Positions 41,074 to 49,506 of a stretch of DNA of 51,801 nucleotides are shown here, one piece after another. Below the pieces are notes generated by a model. It was not told the origin of the DNA. It ran no database searches and worked only from the letters and a program-made list of their open reading frames with translations. The DNA is taken from NCBI GenBank assembly GCA_900318145.1, contig ONJM01000019.1:1-51801 (forward strand). The letters run 5' to 3'. This DNA is from an uncultured Eubacteriales bacterium (GTDB taxonomy: Bacteria; Bacillota; Clostridia; Christensenellales; Aristaeellaceae). The translations under genes were made by a program, and so were the position numbers. Numbering within the stretch: position 1 is the first letter of the stretch; each line of letters begins with the position of its first letter.

Positions 41074-42386
41074 AGCATTTCCCCCTTCAGGTCATAATCC
41101 CCGGCGCCGGTAATTTTCACCGGAATAAACAGGCCGGGTTCCGGCAGCGTTTTTTCGCACCGGATATAAATTTCCCCGTCGGTTTCCGGCGCTTCCCGGG
41201 AAGAGCGGCCGAGGCAAAGGTTATCATCGCCGGCAGCGGTGACGAGCACCTGTTCCACGGAACCGATCCGGGCTTCATTGCGGCGCCGGGATATTTTCCG
41301 CTGCAGGGACATCAGCCGGTCGAACCGCTCCTGTTTGATTTCCTCCGGAATCTGGTCCGGAAGCTTCGCGGCGGGCGTTCCTTCCTCCGGAGAATAAGTG
41401 AAAGCGCCGAGCCGGTCAAACTCCGTTTCCTCCACAAAGTCCAGAAGCTCCCTGAACTGTTCCTCCGTTTCTCCGGGGAAACCGACGATAATGCTGGTGC
41501 GCAGGGTCAGCCCCCGTTTCCGGGCGCCGCGGACGCTGCGGAGAATATCTTCCCGGGTGCCCCTGCGGTGCATCCGGCGGAGAAGTTCGGCGTTTACATG
41601 CTGGATGGGAATATCCAGGTAGGGACAGACATTCGGATGTTCCGCCAGCACGTCGAGCAGTTCGTCGTTTGTTTCGTCCGGATAGCAGTACAGCACCCGG
41701 AGCCAGTCGACCCCGTCTGTGTCCGCCGCTTTGCGCATCAGATCCGGAAGGGTGGTGTGCGCGTGGTCTTCTGTGCCGTAGCGGGTGGTATCCTGAGCCA
41801 CGAGAATAAATTCCCGGACGCCTCCGGAGGCCAGATCCCGGATTTCCCGGAGAATCTCCTCTTCCCCGCGGCTGCGGTAAGGTCCGCGGATCAACGGAAT
41901 AGCGCAGAAGGTGCACCGGTTGGAACATCCCTCGCCGATGCGGACATACGCGGAATACGCCGGTGTGGTAAGGACTCTGCGGTGCTCGAAATAACCAAGG
42001 TCATCCCGGCAGTCGGAGATCCTTTTTCCTTCCAGGGAACGGCGGATCAGACCGGGAAGCTCCCCGTACCGGTTTACGCCCAGGAGCAGGTCGATTTCCG
42101 GAATTTCCTCCAGAAGGGACTGTTCATACCGCTGGGCAAGGCACCCGGTAACCACCAGCAGGCGGCAGCGGCCGGTTTCCTTGAACTGCGCCATTTCCAG
42201 GATGGTATTGATGGATTCTTCCTTTGCGGAATCGATGAACCCGCAGGTATTGACCATCAGGATGTCCGCCTTTTCCGGATCCGGCGTAAAAACAAAGCCT
42301 TCATCCTGCAGCAGGCCGAGGGCTGTTTCCGTGTCCACCCGGTTTTTGTTGCAGCCAAGGGAAACCACGCCGACGGAATAAGCCAC
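41070..42386 (-). CDS. rimO: Ribosomal protein S12 methylthiotransferase RimO
   Basis: A 438-residue radical-SAM enzyme that adds a methylthio group to an Asp of ribosomal protein S12. The N-terminal UPF0004 domain carries the cluster-binding cysteines in SLGCNKNRVD and VNTCGFIDSA, plus a third in VVTGCLAQR; the radical-SAM motif is GCSNRCTFCAIP (CxxxCxxC); a TRAM domain closes it. The wording YSPEEGTPA and the lack of an extra tRNA-type segment favour RimO over MiaB. The start is the GTG at 42386, 8 bases after AAAGGAG; an in-frame GTG at 42395 overlaps that site. It forms an operon with pgsA. Confidence 0.93.
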   Translation of the reverse strand: MAYSVGVVSLGCNKNRVDTETALGLLQDEGFVFTPDPEKADILMVNTCGFIDSAKEESINTILEMAQFKETGRCRLLVVTGCLAQRYEQSLLEEIPEIDLLLGVNRYGELPGLIRRSLEGKRISDCRDDLGYFEHRRVLTTPAYSAYVRIGEGCSNRCTFCAIPLIRGPYRSRGEEEILREIRDLASGGVREFILVAQDTTRYGTEDHAHTTLPDLMRKAADTDGVDWLRVLYCYPDETNDELLDVLAEHPNVCPYLDIPIQHVNAELLRRMHRRGTREDILRSVRGARKRGLTLRTSIIVGFPGETEEQFRELLDFVEETEFDRLGAFTYSPEEGTPAAKLPDQIPEEIKQERFDRLMSLQRKISRRRNEARIGSVEQVLVTAAGDDNLCLGRSSREAPETDGEIYIRCEKTLPEPGLFIPVKITGAGDYDLKGEML

Positions 42387-42432
42387 GGAAAACACTCCTT
42401 TCCATTGTAAAGCCTGTAGTTGATCGCGGAAA

Positions 42433-42461
42433 AGTATACCATGATTCCGGCGTTTTGAAAA
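42433..42461 (-). promoter_or_regulatory. Promoter of rimO-pgsA
   Basis: Minus-strand TATACT (42433-42438) with TGG directly ahead as an extended -10; the -35 box, TTTTCA, is poor. It lies in the divergent gap between rimO and polA. Confidence 0.6.
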
Positions 42462-42541
42462 GAATGGACTTCCGGATCGGGCGCGAATAGTGTATATTGG
42501 AAGAAAGAGGCGGATTTTTACCGCGGAGGGGATATGGAAGC

Positions 42542-45124
42542 ATGAAGGATATCTTTTTGCTGGTGGACGGCAACAGCCTGATGCACCGGGCGTTTCACGC
42601 CCTGCCGCTGATGGACGCGGACGGTGTGTATACCAACGCGATCTACGGTTTTCTCAGCATGCTGCTGAAGGTGATCCGGGAGGAGCGCGTACACTACCTG
42701 GCGGTATGCTTTGATGAGCACGCTCCCACTTTCCGGCACACGGTATACGCGGAATACAAGGCCGGCCGCAGCGCGACGCCGCCGGAACTGCGGCAGCAGT
42801 TTGACACGATCCGTTCCCTGCTGGACGAAATGGGCATCCGCAGGTATTCCCTGCAGGGCTGGGAAGCTGACGACCTGCTGGGCACCCTTTCCCTGAAAGG
42901 TGAAGCGGCGGGAGTCACGCCCCTGCTGCTGACCGGCGACCGGGACGCGCTGCAGCTGGTGGGCGGCGGAACGGAGCTCATGTTCACCCGCAAGGGTATC
43001 AGCGAGACCATCCGGTTCGACGCTTCAAAAGTCTATGAGGAATACGGTTTCACGCCGGGCCAGGTGACGGACTGGAAAGGCCTGGCGGGCGATTCCAGCG
43101 ACAATATTCCCGGCGTTCCCGGCGTCGGGGACAAGACGGCGGTGAAGCTCCTGCAGGAATACGGCACGCTGGAAAACGTGCTGGAGAACGCCGGAAACGT
43201 AAAGGGAAAACTGGGTGAAAAGCTGGCCGCCTACGCGGATCAGGCGCGCTTCAGCAAGGAGCTGGCGACGATCCGGCGGGATGCGCCGGTGGAGTTCACG
43301 CTGGCGTCCTGTGCTCTGCCGGATCTGAAGCAGTGCGTCCCCGCGCTTCAGAAGCTGAAGCTTTTCAGCTTGATCAAACGCGTCAACGCCGGAGAAGGGG
43401 AGGAAAACGCGGCGGCCGGCACGGAGAATAACAGTAAAATGGAGCCGATTTCTTTCGGTGAAGCGGCGCGGCCGGAAACACCGGAAGAAATCCGCGGATG
43501 GATTGCGTCGCATCCGGCCGGAAACGGCCCTCTCTGCGTGTGGGCGGACGAAACGACGGTCAGCCTGGCGACGGAGGACGGGAGTCTGGCGGTGATCGGC
43601 CTGGGCGGGGATCTGCTGACACCTGGTCCGGACCCGGCGGAGGTTCTGCGGATCCTCGGGGAGGAAATCCGGAAAGGAAACGCTGCCGTGCACGACGGGA
43701 AAGCCTGGCTTCGCCGTCTGGAAAAAGCCGGAGCAGCGCTGCCGGAAAGCTTCCGGTGGGATACGATGCTCGGCGCGTATCTGCTGAACCCGCAGGAAAA
43801 GAGCTACCGGCTCGGCGCCCTGTGCCCGGATCTGCCGGAGGACGCGGGCACCCTGTGTTCCCTCCAGAAATGGCAGCGGAAGCAGGTGGAACAGGACGGA
43901 ATGGCCCGGCTGATGGCGGAAGTGGAGATGCCGCTGAGTTTCGTGCTGTTCCGGATGGAGCAGGCCGGGTTCACGGTGGACACCGCGTTTCTGCGGGAGC
44001 TGGGAGACAAGTACGCCGCGGAGATCGCCGGACGCCGGGCGGAAGTGATCCGCGCCACCGGTGGTACGCCCTTCAACCTGAACAGTCCCCAGCAGCTGGG
44101 GGAAGTGCTCTTTGAGCGGATGAACCTGCCCCATGGAAAGAAGACCAGCAAAGGCTGGTCCACTTCGGCGGAAGTACTGGAAGGCCTGCGGTGGGACGCG
44201 CCGGAAGTGATCGAACCGCTGCTGCGCTACCGGCAGCTGGCAAAACTGAACGGGACGTATGTGGAAGGGCTCCTGCCCCTGGTGGATCGGGAGGGCCGGG
44301 TGCATTCCACCTTTGACCAGACAGCTACAGCGACGGGACGAATCTCTTCCTCAGAGCCGAACCTGCAGAATATTCCCGTGCGGACGGAGGAGGGCCGGGA
44401 AATCCGGCAGGCGTTCCTGCCCCGGGAGGGCTGGATTCTGCTGGACGCGGACTACAGCCAGATCGAACTGCGGCTGATGGCGCATTTCAGCGGGGATCCC
44501 GCGATGCTGGATGCTTTCCGGAAAGGGGAGGATATCCACGCGCGCACCGCGGCGGAAATCTTCGACGTGCCGCAGGAGTTTGTGACGCCGGAACTGCGCA
44601 GCCGGGCCAAGGCGGTGAATTTCGGCCTGATCTACGGCATCAGCGGATTCGGTCTGAGCCGGAATACGGGGGTGAGCCGCCGGGAAGCCGGGGATTTCAT
44701 TGCCAGGTATTTTGAAAAGTATCCCGGCGTAAAGCGGTTCATGGATGAAAGCGCCTCCGAAGGCGTCCGGCTTGGGTATGCCCGGACGATGATGGGCCGG
44801 CGGCGGTACCTGCCGGAGCTGCAGAGCCCGAAGGCGCCCATCCGGGAATTCGGGAAGCGCGCGGCCATGAATACACCGGTGCAGGGCACCGCGGCGGATA
44901 TCATCAAGCTGGCCATGGTGCGGACGGACCGGGCCCTGCGGGAGGCGGGCATGCGGAGCCGCCTGATTCTGCAGGTGCATGACGAGCTGCTGCTGGAATG
45001 CCCGCCGGAGGAAGCGGACCGCGCGGCGGAAATCCTGCGGGAAGCGATGGAAGGCGCGGCGGAGCTGCGCGTTCCCCTGGTGGCGGAGGTACACCGGGGT
45101 AAAAACTGGGCGGAAGCGAAATAA
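42542..45124 (+). CDS. polA: DNA polymerase I
   Basis: An 860-residue repair and Okazaki-fragment polymerase. The 5'-nuclease domain (residues 1-290) has LLVDGNSLMHRAFHA and GLAGDSSDNIPGVPGVGDKTA. The middle domain is the size of a 3'-5' exonuclease but lacks the DxE proofreading motif, as in Bacillus and Thermus enzymes, so proofreading is probably absent. The polymerase domain has motif A DYSQIELRLMAHFS (about 636), motif B RSRAKAVNFGLIYGISGFGLS (about 690) and motif C QVHDELLLE (about 811). The ATG at 42542 follows GGAGGGG by 10-12 bases and begins the usual start; the longer reading is rejected. It runs away from the origin candidate. Confidence 0.97.
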   Translation: MKDIFLLVDGNSLMHRAFHALPLMDADGVYTNAIYGFLSMLLKVIREERVHYLAVCFDEHAPTFRHTVYAEYKAGRSATPPELRQQFDTIRSLLDEMGIRRYSLQGWEADDLLGTLSLKGEAAGVTPLLLTGDRDALQLVGGGTELMFTRKGISETIRFDASKVYEEYGFTPGQVTDWKGLAGDSSDNIPGVPGVGDKTAVKLLQEYGTLENVLENAGNVKGKLGEKLAAYADQARFSKELATIRRDAPVEFTLASCALPDLKQCVPALQKLKLFSLIKRVNAGEGEENAAAGTENNSKMEPISFGEAARPETPEEIRGWIASHPAGNGPLCVWADETTVSLATEDGSLAVIGLGGDLLTPGPDPAEVLRILGEEIRKGNAAVHDGKAWLRRLEKAGAALPESFRWDTMLGAYLLNPQEKSYRLGALCPDLPEDAGTLCSLQKWQRKQVEQDGMARLMAEVEMPLSFVLFRMEQAGFTVDTAFLRELGDKYAAEIAGRRAEVIRATGGTPFNLNSPQQLGEVLFERMNLPHGKKTSKGWSTSAEVLEGLRWDAPEVIEPLLRYRQLAKLNGTYVEGLLPLVDREGRVHSTFDQTATATGRISSSEPNLQNIPVRTEEGREIRQAFLPREGWILLDADYSQIELRLMAHFSGDPAMLDAFRKGEDIHARTAAEIFDVPQEFVTPELRSRAKAVNFGLIYGISGFGLSRNTGVSRREAGDFIARYFEKYPGVKRFMDESASEGVRLGYARTMMGRRRYLPELQSPKAPIREFGKRAAMNTPVQGTAADIIKLAMVRTDRALREAGMRSRLILQVHDELLLECPPEEADRAAEILREAMEGAAELRVPLVAEVHRGKNWAEAK

Positions 45125-45152
45125 TTGACTTTTACTGCGTACATGATAAAAT
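45125..45152 (+). promoter_or_regulatory. Promoter of the small FakA-like gene
   Basis: TTGACT (45125-45130), 16-base spacer, TAAAAT (45147-45152), starting one base after the polA stop codon. Confidence 0.75.
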
Positions 45153-45189
45153 AACCCCGGTTCCCAAGAGACGAGAGGAGCGAGAGAGG

Positions 45190-45441
45190 ATGCTGGAATT
45201 CAAGTTCGATACGCAGCTGCTGATCGAAGGGCACGACCTGGACGAGGATGTCATCAACGATTATATTACGGAGCATTTCAAGGGCGACTGCCTGCTGGCC
45301 GTCGGGGATGATGAACTGATCAAGATTCATTTCCACACCAATGAGCCCTGGCAGGTGCTGGAATACTGCGCGAGCCTGGGCGAGATTTACGACATTGTCG
45401 TGGAAAACATGGAGCGTCAGGAGCAGGGACTGAAGGGCTGA
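45190..45441 (+). CDS. Small protein resembling the FakA C-terminal domain
   Basis: An 83-residue cytoplasmic protein. It starts with FKFDTQLLIEGHDLDEDVINDY and continues DCLLAVGDDELIKIHFHTNEPWQVLEYCASLGEI, which closely follows the pattern of a segment in the C-terminal domain of the fatty acid kinase FakA (DAK-like) family (LxEDxL..., GDxxxVVGDDxLVKVHVHTxxPGxVLxYAxxxGxL). In FakA this part belongs to a protein of about 550 residues; here it stands alone with its own promoter, ribosome binding site (GAGGAGCGAGAGAGG) and terminator, so it is not a fragment left by decay. It may bind a partner kinase or a FakB-like lipid-binding protein; that is inference. Confidence 0.8.
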   Translation: MLEFKFDTQLLIEGHDLDEDVINDYITEHFKGDCLLAVGDDELIKIHFHTNEPWQVLEYCASLGEIYDIVVENMERQEQGLKG

Positions 45442-45461
45442 GCGCAGCCCTTCTTTTTTTT
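45432..45461 (+). terminator. Terminator of the FakA-like gene
   Basis: GAAGGGCTG, 4-base loop, CAGCCCTTC and eight T. The 5' arm overlaps the last codons and stop of the gene. Confidence 0.95.
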
Positions 45462-45497
45462 GCCGCCCGGGCAATCCTTGCTTTTTGCCCGGGCGGC
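45462..45497. repeat. Second inverted repeat directly after the terminator
   Basis: GCCGCCCGGGCAA (45462-45474) and TTGCCCGGGCGGC (45485-45497) pair perfectly over 13 bp. It starts immediately after the T run of the previous hairpin and ends just ahead of the leader of the regulator gene, so it may be a second terminator or an operator. Confidence 0.75.
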
Positions 45498-45541
45498 GGA
45501 TATACTGAATGCACTTGAATCCCGACAGGAGAGATGAAGGA

Positions 45542-46267
45542 ATGAGCAGACTGGGAGACCTGATCCGCACGGAGCGGATCCGGCAGAAGCTGAGCCTGAA
45601 GCAGGTAGCGAAGAAAACCGGCGTCAGCGAGGGATACCTGCAGGCGGTGGAGGCCGGAACCAGGATTATTGCGGATGACCAGGCCAGGCGGATTCTGAAG
45701 GCTATCGGCCTGAAACAGCAGAATGAGGCGGAGTTTACGCTGGACGATATCGCCTCGACGGTGGATCTGGTGCAGGTGCAGCCCCGGATGGCCGCGGCGG
45801 CGAAGAAGCCGGAGCGGAAAGAGGCGGAGGTTGTTGCGTCTTCCCAGGAGGAAGCGGTGGCCGGCAGCGTCTGGCTGGATGCCCTGCAGGCCGTGTTGCG
45901 GCGGGTGCCGGTGATGAACGCCGTGATGAAGCCGGTTTCCTATAAGCTGGTGCCCCTGGAGAACGGGCGCATCGAAGGCGCGAATCCGGACAAGGTGTTC
46001 TTTTACCTGGCGCCGGACGACAGTATGCGCGGCTTTCGGATTCACCGGGGGGATATTGTGCTGACGGTGCCTGCGCAAAGCCCGGTGGACGGGGCGGTGA
46101 TGCTCCTGAACTATAAGGAACACCGGTATCTGCGGAAAATCAAGATACTGGATGACCGGAATGTCTTGCTCCAGTCCTATGACCGGCAGTATGAAGCGGA
46201 AACCGTACCCATCAGTGAGATCGGTTTTCTGTCCCGCTGCGTACAGGTCACCTTCGAGCTGCAATAA
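45542..46267 (+). CDS. XRE-type helix-turn-helix protein with S24/LexA-like domain
   Basis: A 241-residue protein. Residues 1-58 hold an XRE-family helix-turn-helix (IRTERIRQKLSLKQVAKKTGVSEGYLQAVEAG). After a charged linker, the C-terminal part (about 145-241) resembles the S24 peptidase fold of LexA/CI repressors: APDDSMRGFRIHRGDIVLTV with Ser161 as nucleophile. The segment where LexA has its catalytic lysine reads YLRKIKI, so the lysine may be shifted or replaced; self-cleavage is doubtful. The ATG at 45542 follows AGGAGAGATGAAGGA; the upstream reading lacks that site. It could be a chromosomal regulator or a phage-repressor descendant, but no phage genes are near. Confidence 0.85.
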   Translation: MSRLGDLIRTERIRQKLSLKQVAKKTGVSEGYLQAVEAGTRIIADDQARRILKAIGLKQQNEAEFTLDDIASTVDLVQVQPRMAAAAKKPERKEAEVVASSQEEAVAGSVWLDALQAVLRRVPVMNAVMKPVSYKLVPLENGRIEGANPDKVFFYLAPDDSMRGFRIHRGDIVLTVPAQSPVDGAVMLLNYKEHRYLRKIKILDDRNVLLQSYDRQYEAETVPISEIGFLSRCVQVTFELQ

Positions 46268-46270
46268 CAA

Positions 46271-46301
46271 AACCGGGTTTCGGCACTGCCGAAACCCGGT
46301 T
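46271..46301. terminator. Bidirectional terminator
   Basis: AACCGGGTTTCGGC, 3-base loop, GCCGAAACCCGGTT: a perfect 14-bp stem between the convergent regulator and DUF1015 genes. Confidence 0.93.
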
Positions 46302-46303
46302 GT

Positions 46304-47557
46304 TTAAATTTCCTTCACTTCCATGTAGAATCGTTTTTCATCCGCTTCCCCCATCGAAAAAGTCTTTCTCGGCAGCACGCCGAGTTTTTTCACGTCCCGG
46401 AAGAAGCTTCCCTTGTCAATCTCCGGCAGGAGGAAGCCGGCTGCTCCGGGCGCGGAAGCCAGCGCCCGCAGGGACTGCTCCCCATGGATATAATCGATTT
46501 CCGCTTCCGGATGCCGGGACAGGAAATCGTCCAGGTATTTCTGGATCGTTTCGCAGGGAATAGCGCCCTCGGGGCGGCCGACGGTAATTTCCCGGTCCCC
46601 CTGTGCGGAGACCAGGATAAACCGGTGCCCGTTCCGGGCGTCCAGCGTCATGCCCCGGGCCGCGGCATAGGCCTGCCAGTCCGCAAGCAGCGCTTCCGGA
46701 TCCGTACCGGTGACCACCCGGTGAATCGGCTCAAAAAGCAGGGCGTCATCGTGGATATTTACGATTTCGCACAGCGCGAACCGGGCAGGGTGGTTTTCCC
46801 GCTCCTCTTCGCTGAGTCCTTCCTTCAGTTCGTTCCAGTACGCTTTGGCGGTGGCCAGGGAATGGTTTCCGTCGCCTACCGCCAGCAGCAGCGGATCCGC
46901 TCCCAGGGAATCCAGCAGCTGGTTCAGGGCGGCGTCCGTCTGCGCGAGCTCTTCCGCTCCGTCCACGGCCCAGCCCTTCAGGTGCCCGCCGTTCATCATG
47001 AGGTCGAAATCGTACAGCTTCCGCAGGGAATCCTTCTTCGCCTGCAGCGGTTCGAGCACGGTGCGTTCCGGATCGTCGATCAGAATCATGATATGCGTCA
47101 GCTCCACCGGAGCGCCGCGGCGGATCACAAGCCGGGGAGGCAGCCGGGAAGCGATGGTCTGCTCCGTCGGCCGCACGAGCGGCAGGGAACCTTTTTCAAA
47201 GGAATACTGCTCCAGGTCCACCGCGCATACCAGACCCAGCCGGGTGCCGGAGGGGACGGTGCGTTCGCAGAGGATAAAGCCGGGATCCACGGCCGGCGCC
47301 AGCAGGCCTTCCCGCAGATACCGGGCCATGGCAGCATGGATTGCGGGGATCCTTTCTCCGCTGTTTTTCAGGTATACTTCCGGCAGGATCAGCCGGAGGG
47401 CGGAAGGGGCGTCCCCCGCGGCAGCGAAGGCCTTTTCCCAGTATTCGGGCTCGGAAGTGTACTGGTCACAGGCAATGCAGGCCCAGGTTTCACACGGAAC
47501 CGTGGGTGCTGGCAGCAGGATGCGGGCGGGACGGATGCCGACGCGTTCAAAGGACAT
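46304..47557 (-). CDS. DUF1015 family protein
   Basis: A 417-residue soluble protein of the DUF1015 family, whose function is not established. Recognisable stretches are VPCETWACIACDQYTSEPEYWE near the N-terminus and the hallmark VGDGNHSLATAKAYWNELK near residue 225. There is no signal peptide or membrane segment. Length fits the family. The ATG at 47557 follows GGAGGAATCC. It is a single-gene unit, convergent with the XRE/S24 gene and divergent from the PIG-L gene. Confidence 0.88.
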   Translation of the reverse strand: MSFERVGIRPARILLPAPTVPCETWACIACDQYTSEPEYWEKAFAAAGDAPSALRLILPEVYLKNSGERIPAIHAAMARYLREGLLAPAVDPGFILCERTVPSGTRLGLVCAVDLEQYSFEKGSLPLVRPTEQTIASRLPPRLVIRRGAPVELTHIMILIDDPERTVLEPLQAKKDSLRKLYDFDLMMNGGHLKGWAVDGAEELAQTDAALNQLLDSLGADPLLLAVGDGNHSLATAKAYWNELKEGLSEEERENHPARFALCEIVNIHDDALLFEPIHRVVTGTDPEALLADWQAYAAARGMTLDARNGHRFILVSAQGDREITVGRPEGAIPCETIQKYLDDFLSRHPEAEIDYIHGEQSLRALASAPGAAGFLLPEIDKGSFFRDVKKLGVLPRKTFSMGEADEKRFYMEVKEI

Positions 47558-47645
47558 GGGCGGATTCCTCCTTCAGTTGCAGCGTAATTACCGTTTTCAT
47601 CCTACCACAGGCGCGGCGGATGCACAATAAAAACCGGCGGACCGT

Positions 47646-47674
47646 TTGACACGGGATGGAAAGATATGTAAGAT
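47646..47674 (+). promoter_or_regulatory. Promoter of the PIG-L deacetylase gene
   Basis: TTGACA (47646-47651), 17-base spacer, TAAGAT (47669-47674). Confidence 0.8.
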
Positions 47675-47699
47675 TAACGGCGGAGAGGAGCGATGTCCG

Positions 47700-48941
47700 A
47701 TGAAAAAAAGGTTTCCGGGAATACTGCTGATCTGCCTGCTGGCACTGGCGGCGCTGACGGTATCCGCGGCGGCGGAAGAGGCCAGGAACATCGCGTCCGG
47801 GTGTACCTATAAATGGACAAAGAACTCCGCCCTGAACGAGGGGGATCTGTATAACGGCGACTACAGCTATTTCTGGGAGTCCGCCAAGGATCAGACGGTA
47901 TGGCTGGAGGTTACGCTGCCGGAAGGGGAAACCTGCTCCGGGGTGCAGGTCAAATGGGCGGTGAAGTTTCCCGTATGGGGCGTTGAAGTGGAGCAGGACG
48001 GCGAATGGGTTTCCGTCTGGGAAGACGGAACGGATTACCTGACGACCTGGACGCCGCTGGATAACGTAACGAAGTTCCGGATCATCGGAAAAAGCAAGAT
48101 CAAGCGAAGGATGAGCATCAACGAGCTGGAGGTTTATTCCGCCGGAGAGCGTCCTGCTTCCGTGCAGGTGTGGGAGCCTACGCCGGAAAAGGCGGATCTG
48201 CTGGTGGTGGCGGGGCATCCGGATGATGAGTATATTTTCTTCGGCGCGGTGATTCCCTATTACGGTGCGGAGCTGGGGAAGAACGTCGTGGTGTGCTATA
48301 TTACGGAGAGCACGATCACCCGCCGGACGGAGCTGCTGGACGGCCTGTGGACCGCGGGGCTGCGGACGTATCCGCTGATCGGAAGATTCTATGACCGGTA
48401 TACCATGAGTATGGAGACGGCGTACAAAAAGATCGGCAAGAGCAAGGTCCGCAACTATATGATCGAAGTGTTCCGGCATTACAAGCCGGAGGTGGTGGTG
48501 ACCCATGACATCCACGGGGAATACGGTCACGGCGTGCACAAGGTCTGCGCGGATATCGTGATCAATGCCCTGAAAAAAGCGCCGGATGCGAAAGCGCACC
48601 GGGAATCCTCCAGGGCGTACGGCACCTGGGACGTGCCGAAGTGCTATATCCATCTTTACGGAGAAGAAAAGGACCAGGTCCGGTTTGACTGGGAGAATAT
48701 GAAGCTGGAAGCCTTCGGTGGAAAATCCGCCTTCGAGGCCGCGGATGCCGCCTGGCAGTGCCACAAATCCCAGACAGCCACCGGAAAATATCAGGTATAT
48801 ATCGACGGGCCCTACGATTCACAGATTTTCGGCCTGTACCGCACCACCGTGGGAAAGGACAAAGCGCATAACGATTTCTTCGAAAATATTCCGGAGAAGG
48901 AAGAACCTGCGGAAGACGGCGGAGAAGGCGGGGACGTGTAA
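47700..48941 (+). CDS. Secreted PIG-L family deacetylase with discoidin-like domain
   Basis: A 413-residue exported enzyme. After a signal peptide (1-24) a discoidin/F5-8-type domain (about 27-150: NIASGCTYKWTKNSALNEGDLYNGDY..., then SINELEVYS at its end) probably binds carbohydrate. The PIG-L/LmbE catalytic domain has the zinc motif AGHPDDEYIFFGAVI (about residue 171) and the second zinc histidine in THDIHGEYGHGVHKV (about 267-281). Members remove N-acetyl groups from GlcNAc-containing substrates; export suggests an extracellular glycan or cell-wall target. The last residues are acidic. The ATG at 47700 follows GGAGAGGAG and starts the signal peptide; an earlier in-frame start overlaps the promoter. 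Confidence 0.9.
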   Translation: MKKRFPGILLICLLALAALTVSAAAEEARNIASGCTYKWTKNSALNEGDLYNGDYSYFWESAKDQTVWLEVTLPEGETCSGVQVKWAVKFPVWGVEVEQDGEWVSVWEDGTDYLTTWTPLDNVTKFRIIGKSKIKRRMSINELEVYSAGERPASVQVWEPTPEKADLLVVAGHPDDEYIFFGAVIPYYGAELGKNVVVCYITESTITRRTELLDGLWTAGLRTYPLIGRFYDRYTMSMETAYKKIGKSKVRNYMIEVFRHYKPEVVVTHDIHGEYGHGVHKVCADIVINALKKAPDAKAHRESSRAYGTWDVPKCYIHLYGEEKDQVRFDWENMKLEAFGGKSAFEAADAAWQCHKSQTATGKYQVYIDGPYDSQIFGLYRTTVGKDKAHNDFFENIPEKEEPAEDGGEGGDV

Positions 48942-48942
48942 T

Positions 48943-49506
48943 TCAGAATTTGAATACGATACCGACAACGGCTGAAATGGCAATAAAGATCACCGGATGC
49001 CATTTCAGCTTTTTTTGCGCGATGAAAAGCACGACGCCCAGGGCGAGGGCCTTCCAGACAAACAGGTCTCCGATATGATGGGAAGCTTCCCAGGCGGCGA
49101 GATTGATCAGGGATACTTTGGCCACGTTCAGGCCGGCGACGGTGATCATGGCGATGGAGGCGGGGCGCAGGCCGTAGAAGGCGCCTTCCACCAGCCTGTT
49201 GGTGCGGAACTTCTCCAGGAATTTCGCGATGATCAGAATGATGATAATGGAGGGAAGGGCAAGGCCGAAGGTGGCCAGAATGCCGCCGGGAATCCCCGCG
49301 GTTTTGAATCCGGCGTAGGTGGACATATTGATGCCGATGGCGCCGGGAGTGGATTCGCTGATGGCGATCATGTCCGCGACGTCGGCGTGGGAGAACCAGC
49401 CGGTGTTGGTGGACATTTCATAGAGGAAGGGCAGGGTGGCCAGGCCGCCGCCGACGGAGAACAGGCCGGTTTTGGCAAACTCGGCAAAAAGGCGCAGCAG
49501 GATCAT
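48943..49506 (-). CDS. Chromate transporter family protein, second half-size subunit
   Basis: A 187-residue membrane protein of the CHR family. It begins FAEFAKTGLFSVGGGLATLPFL, with the glycine-rich family motif, followed by ISESTPGAIGINMSTYAGF and four to five further hydrophobic segments ending in KWHPVIFIAISAVVGIVFKF. CHR proteins of this length act as pairs in Bacillota and carry chromate or possibly another anion. The start is ATG 49506 after GGAGGGG, overlapping the first subunit's stop codon by 4 bases; a longer in-frame reading up to 50076 only shadows the partner gene. Confidence 0.92.
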   Translation of the reverse strand: MILLRLFAEFAKTGLFSVGGGLATLPFLYEMSTNTGWFSHADVADMIAISESTPGAIGINMSTYAGFKTAGIPGGILATFGLALPSIIIILIIAKFLEKFRTNRLVEGAFYGLRPASIAMITVAGLNVAKVSLINLAAWEASHHIGDLFVWKALALGVVLFIAQKKLKWHPVIFIAISAVVGIVFKF

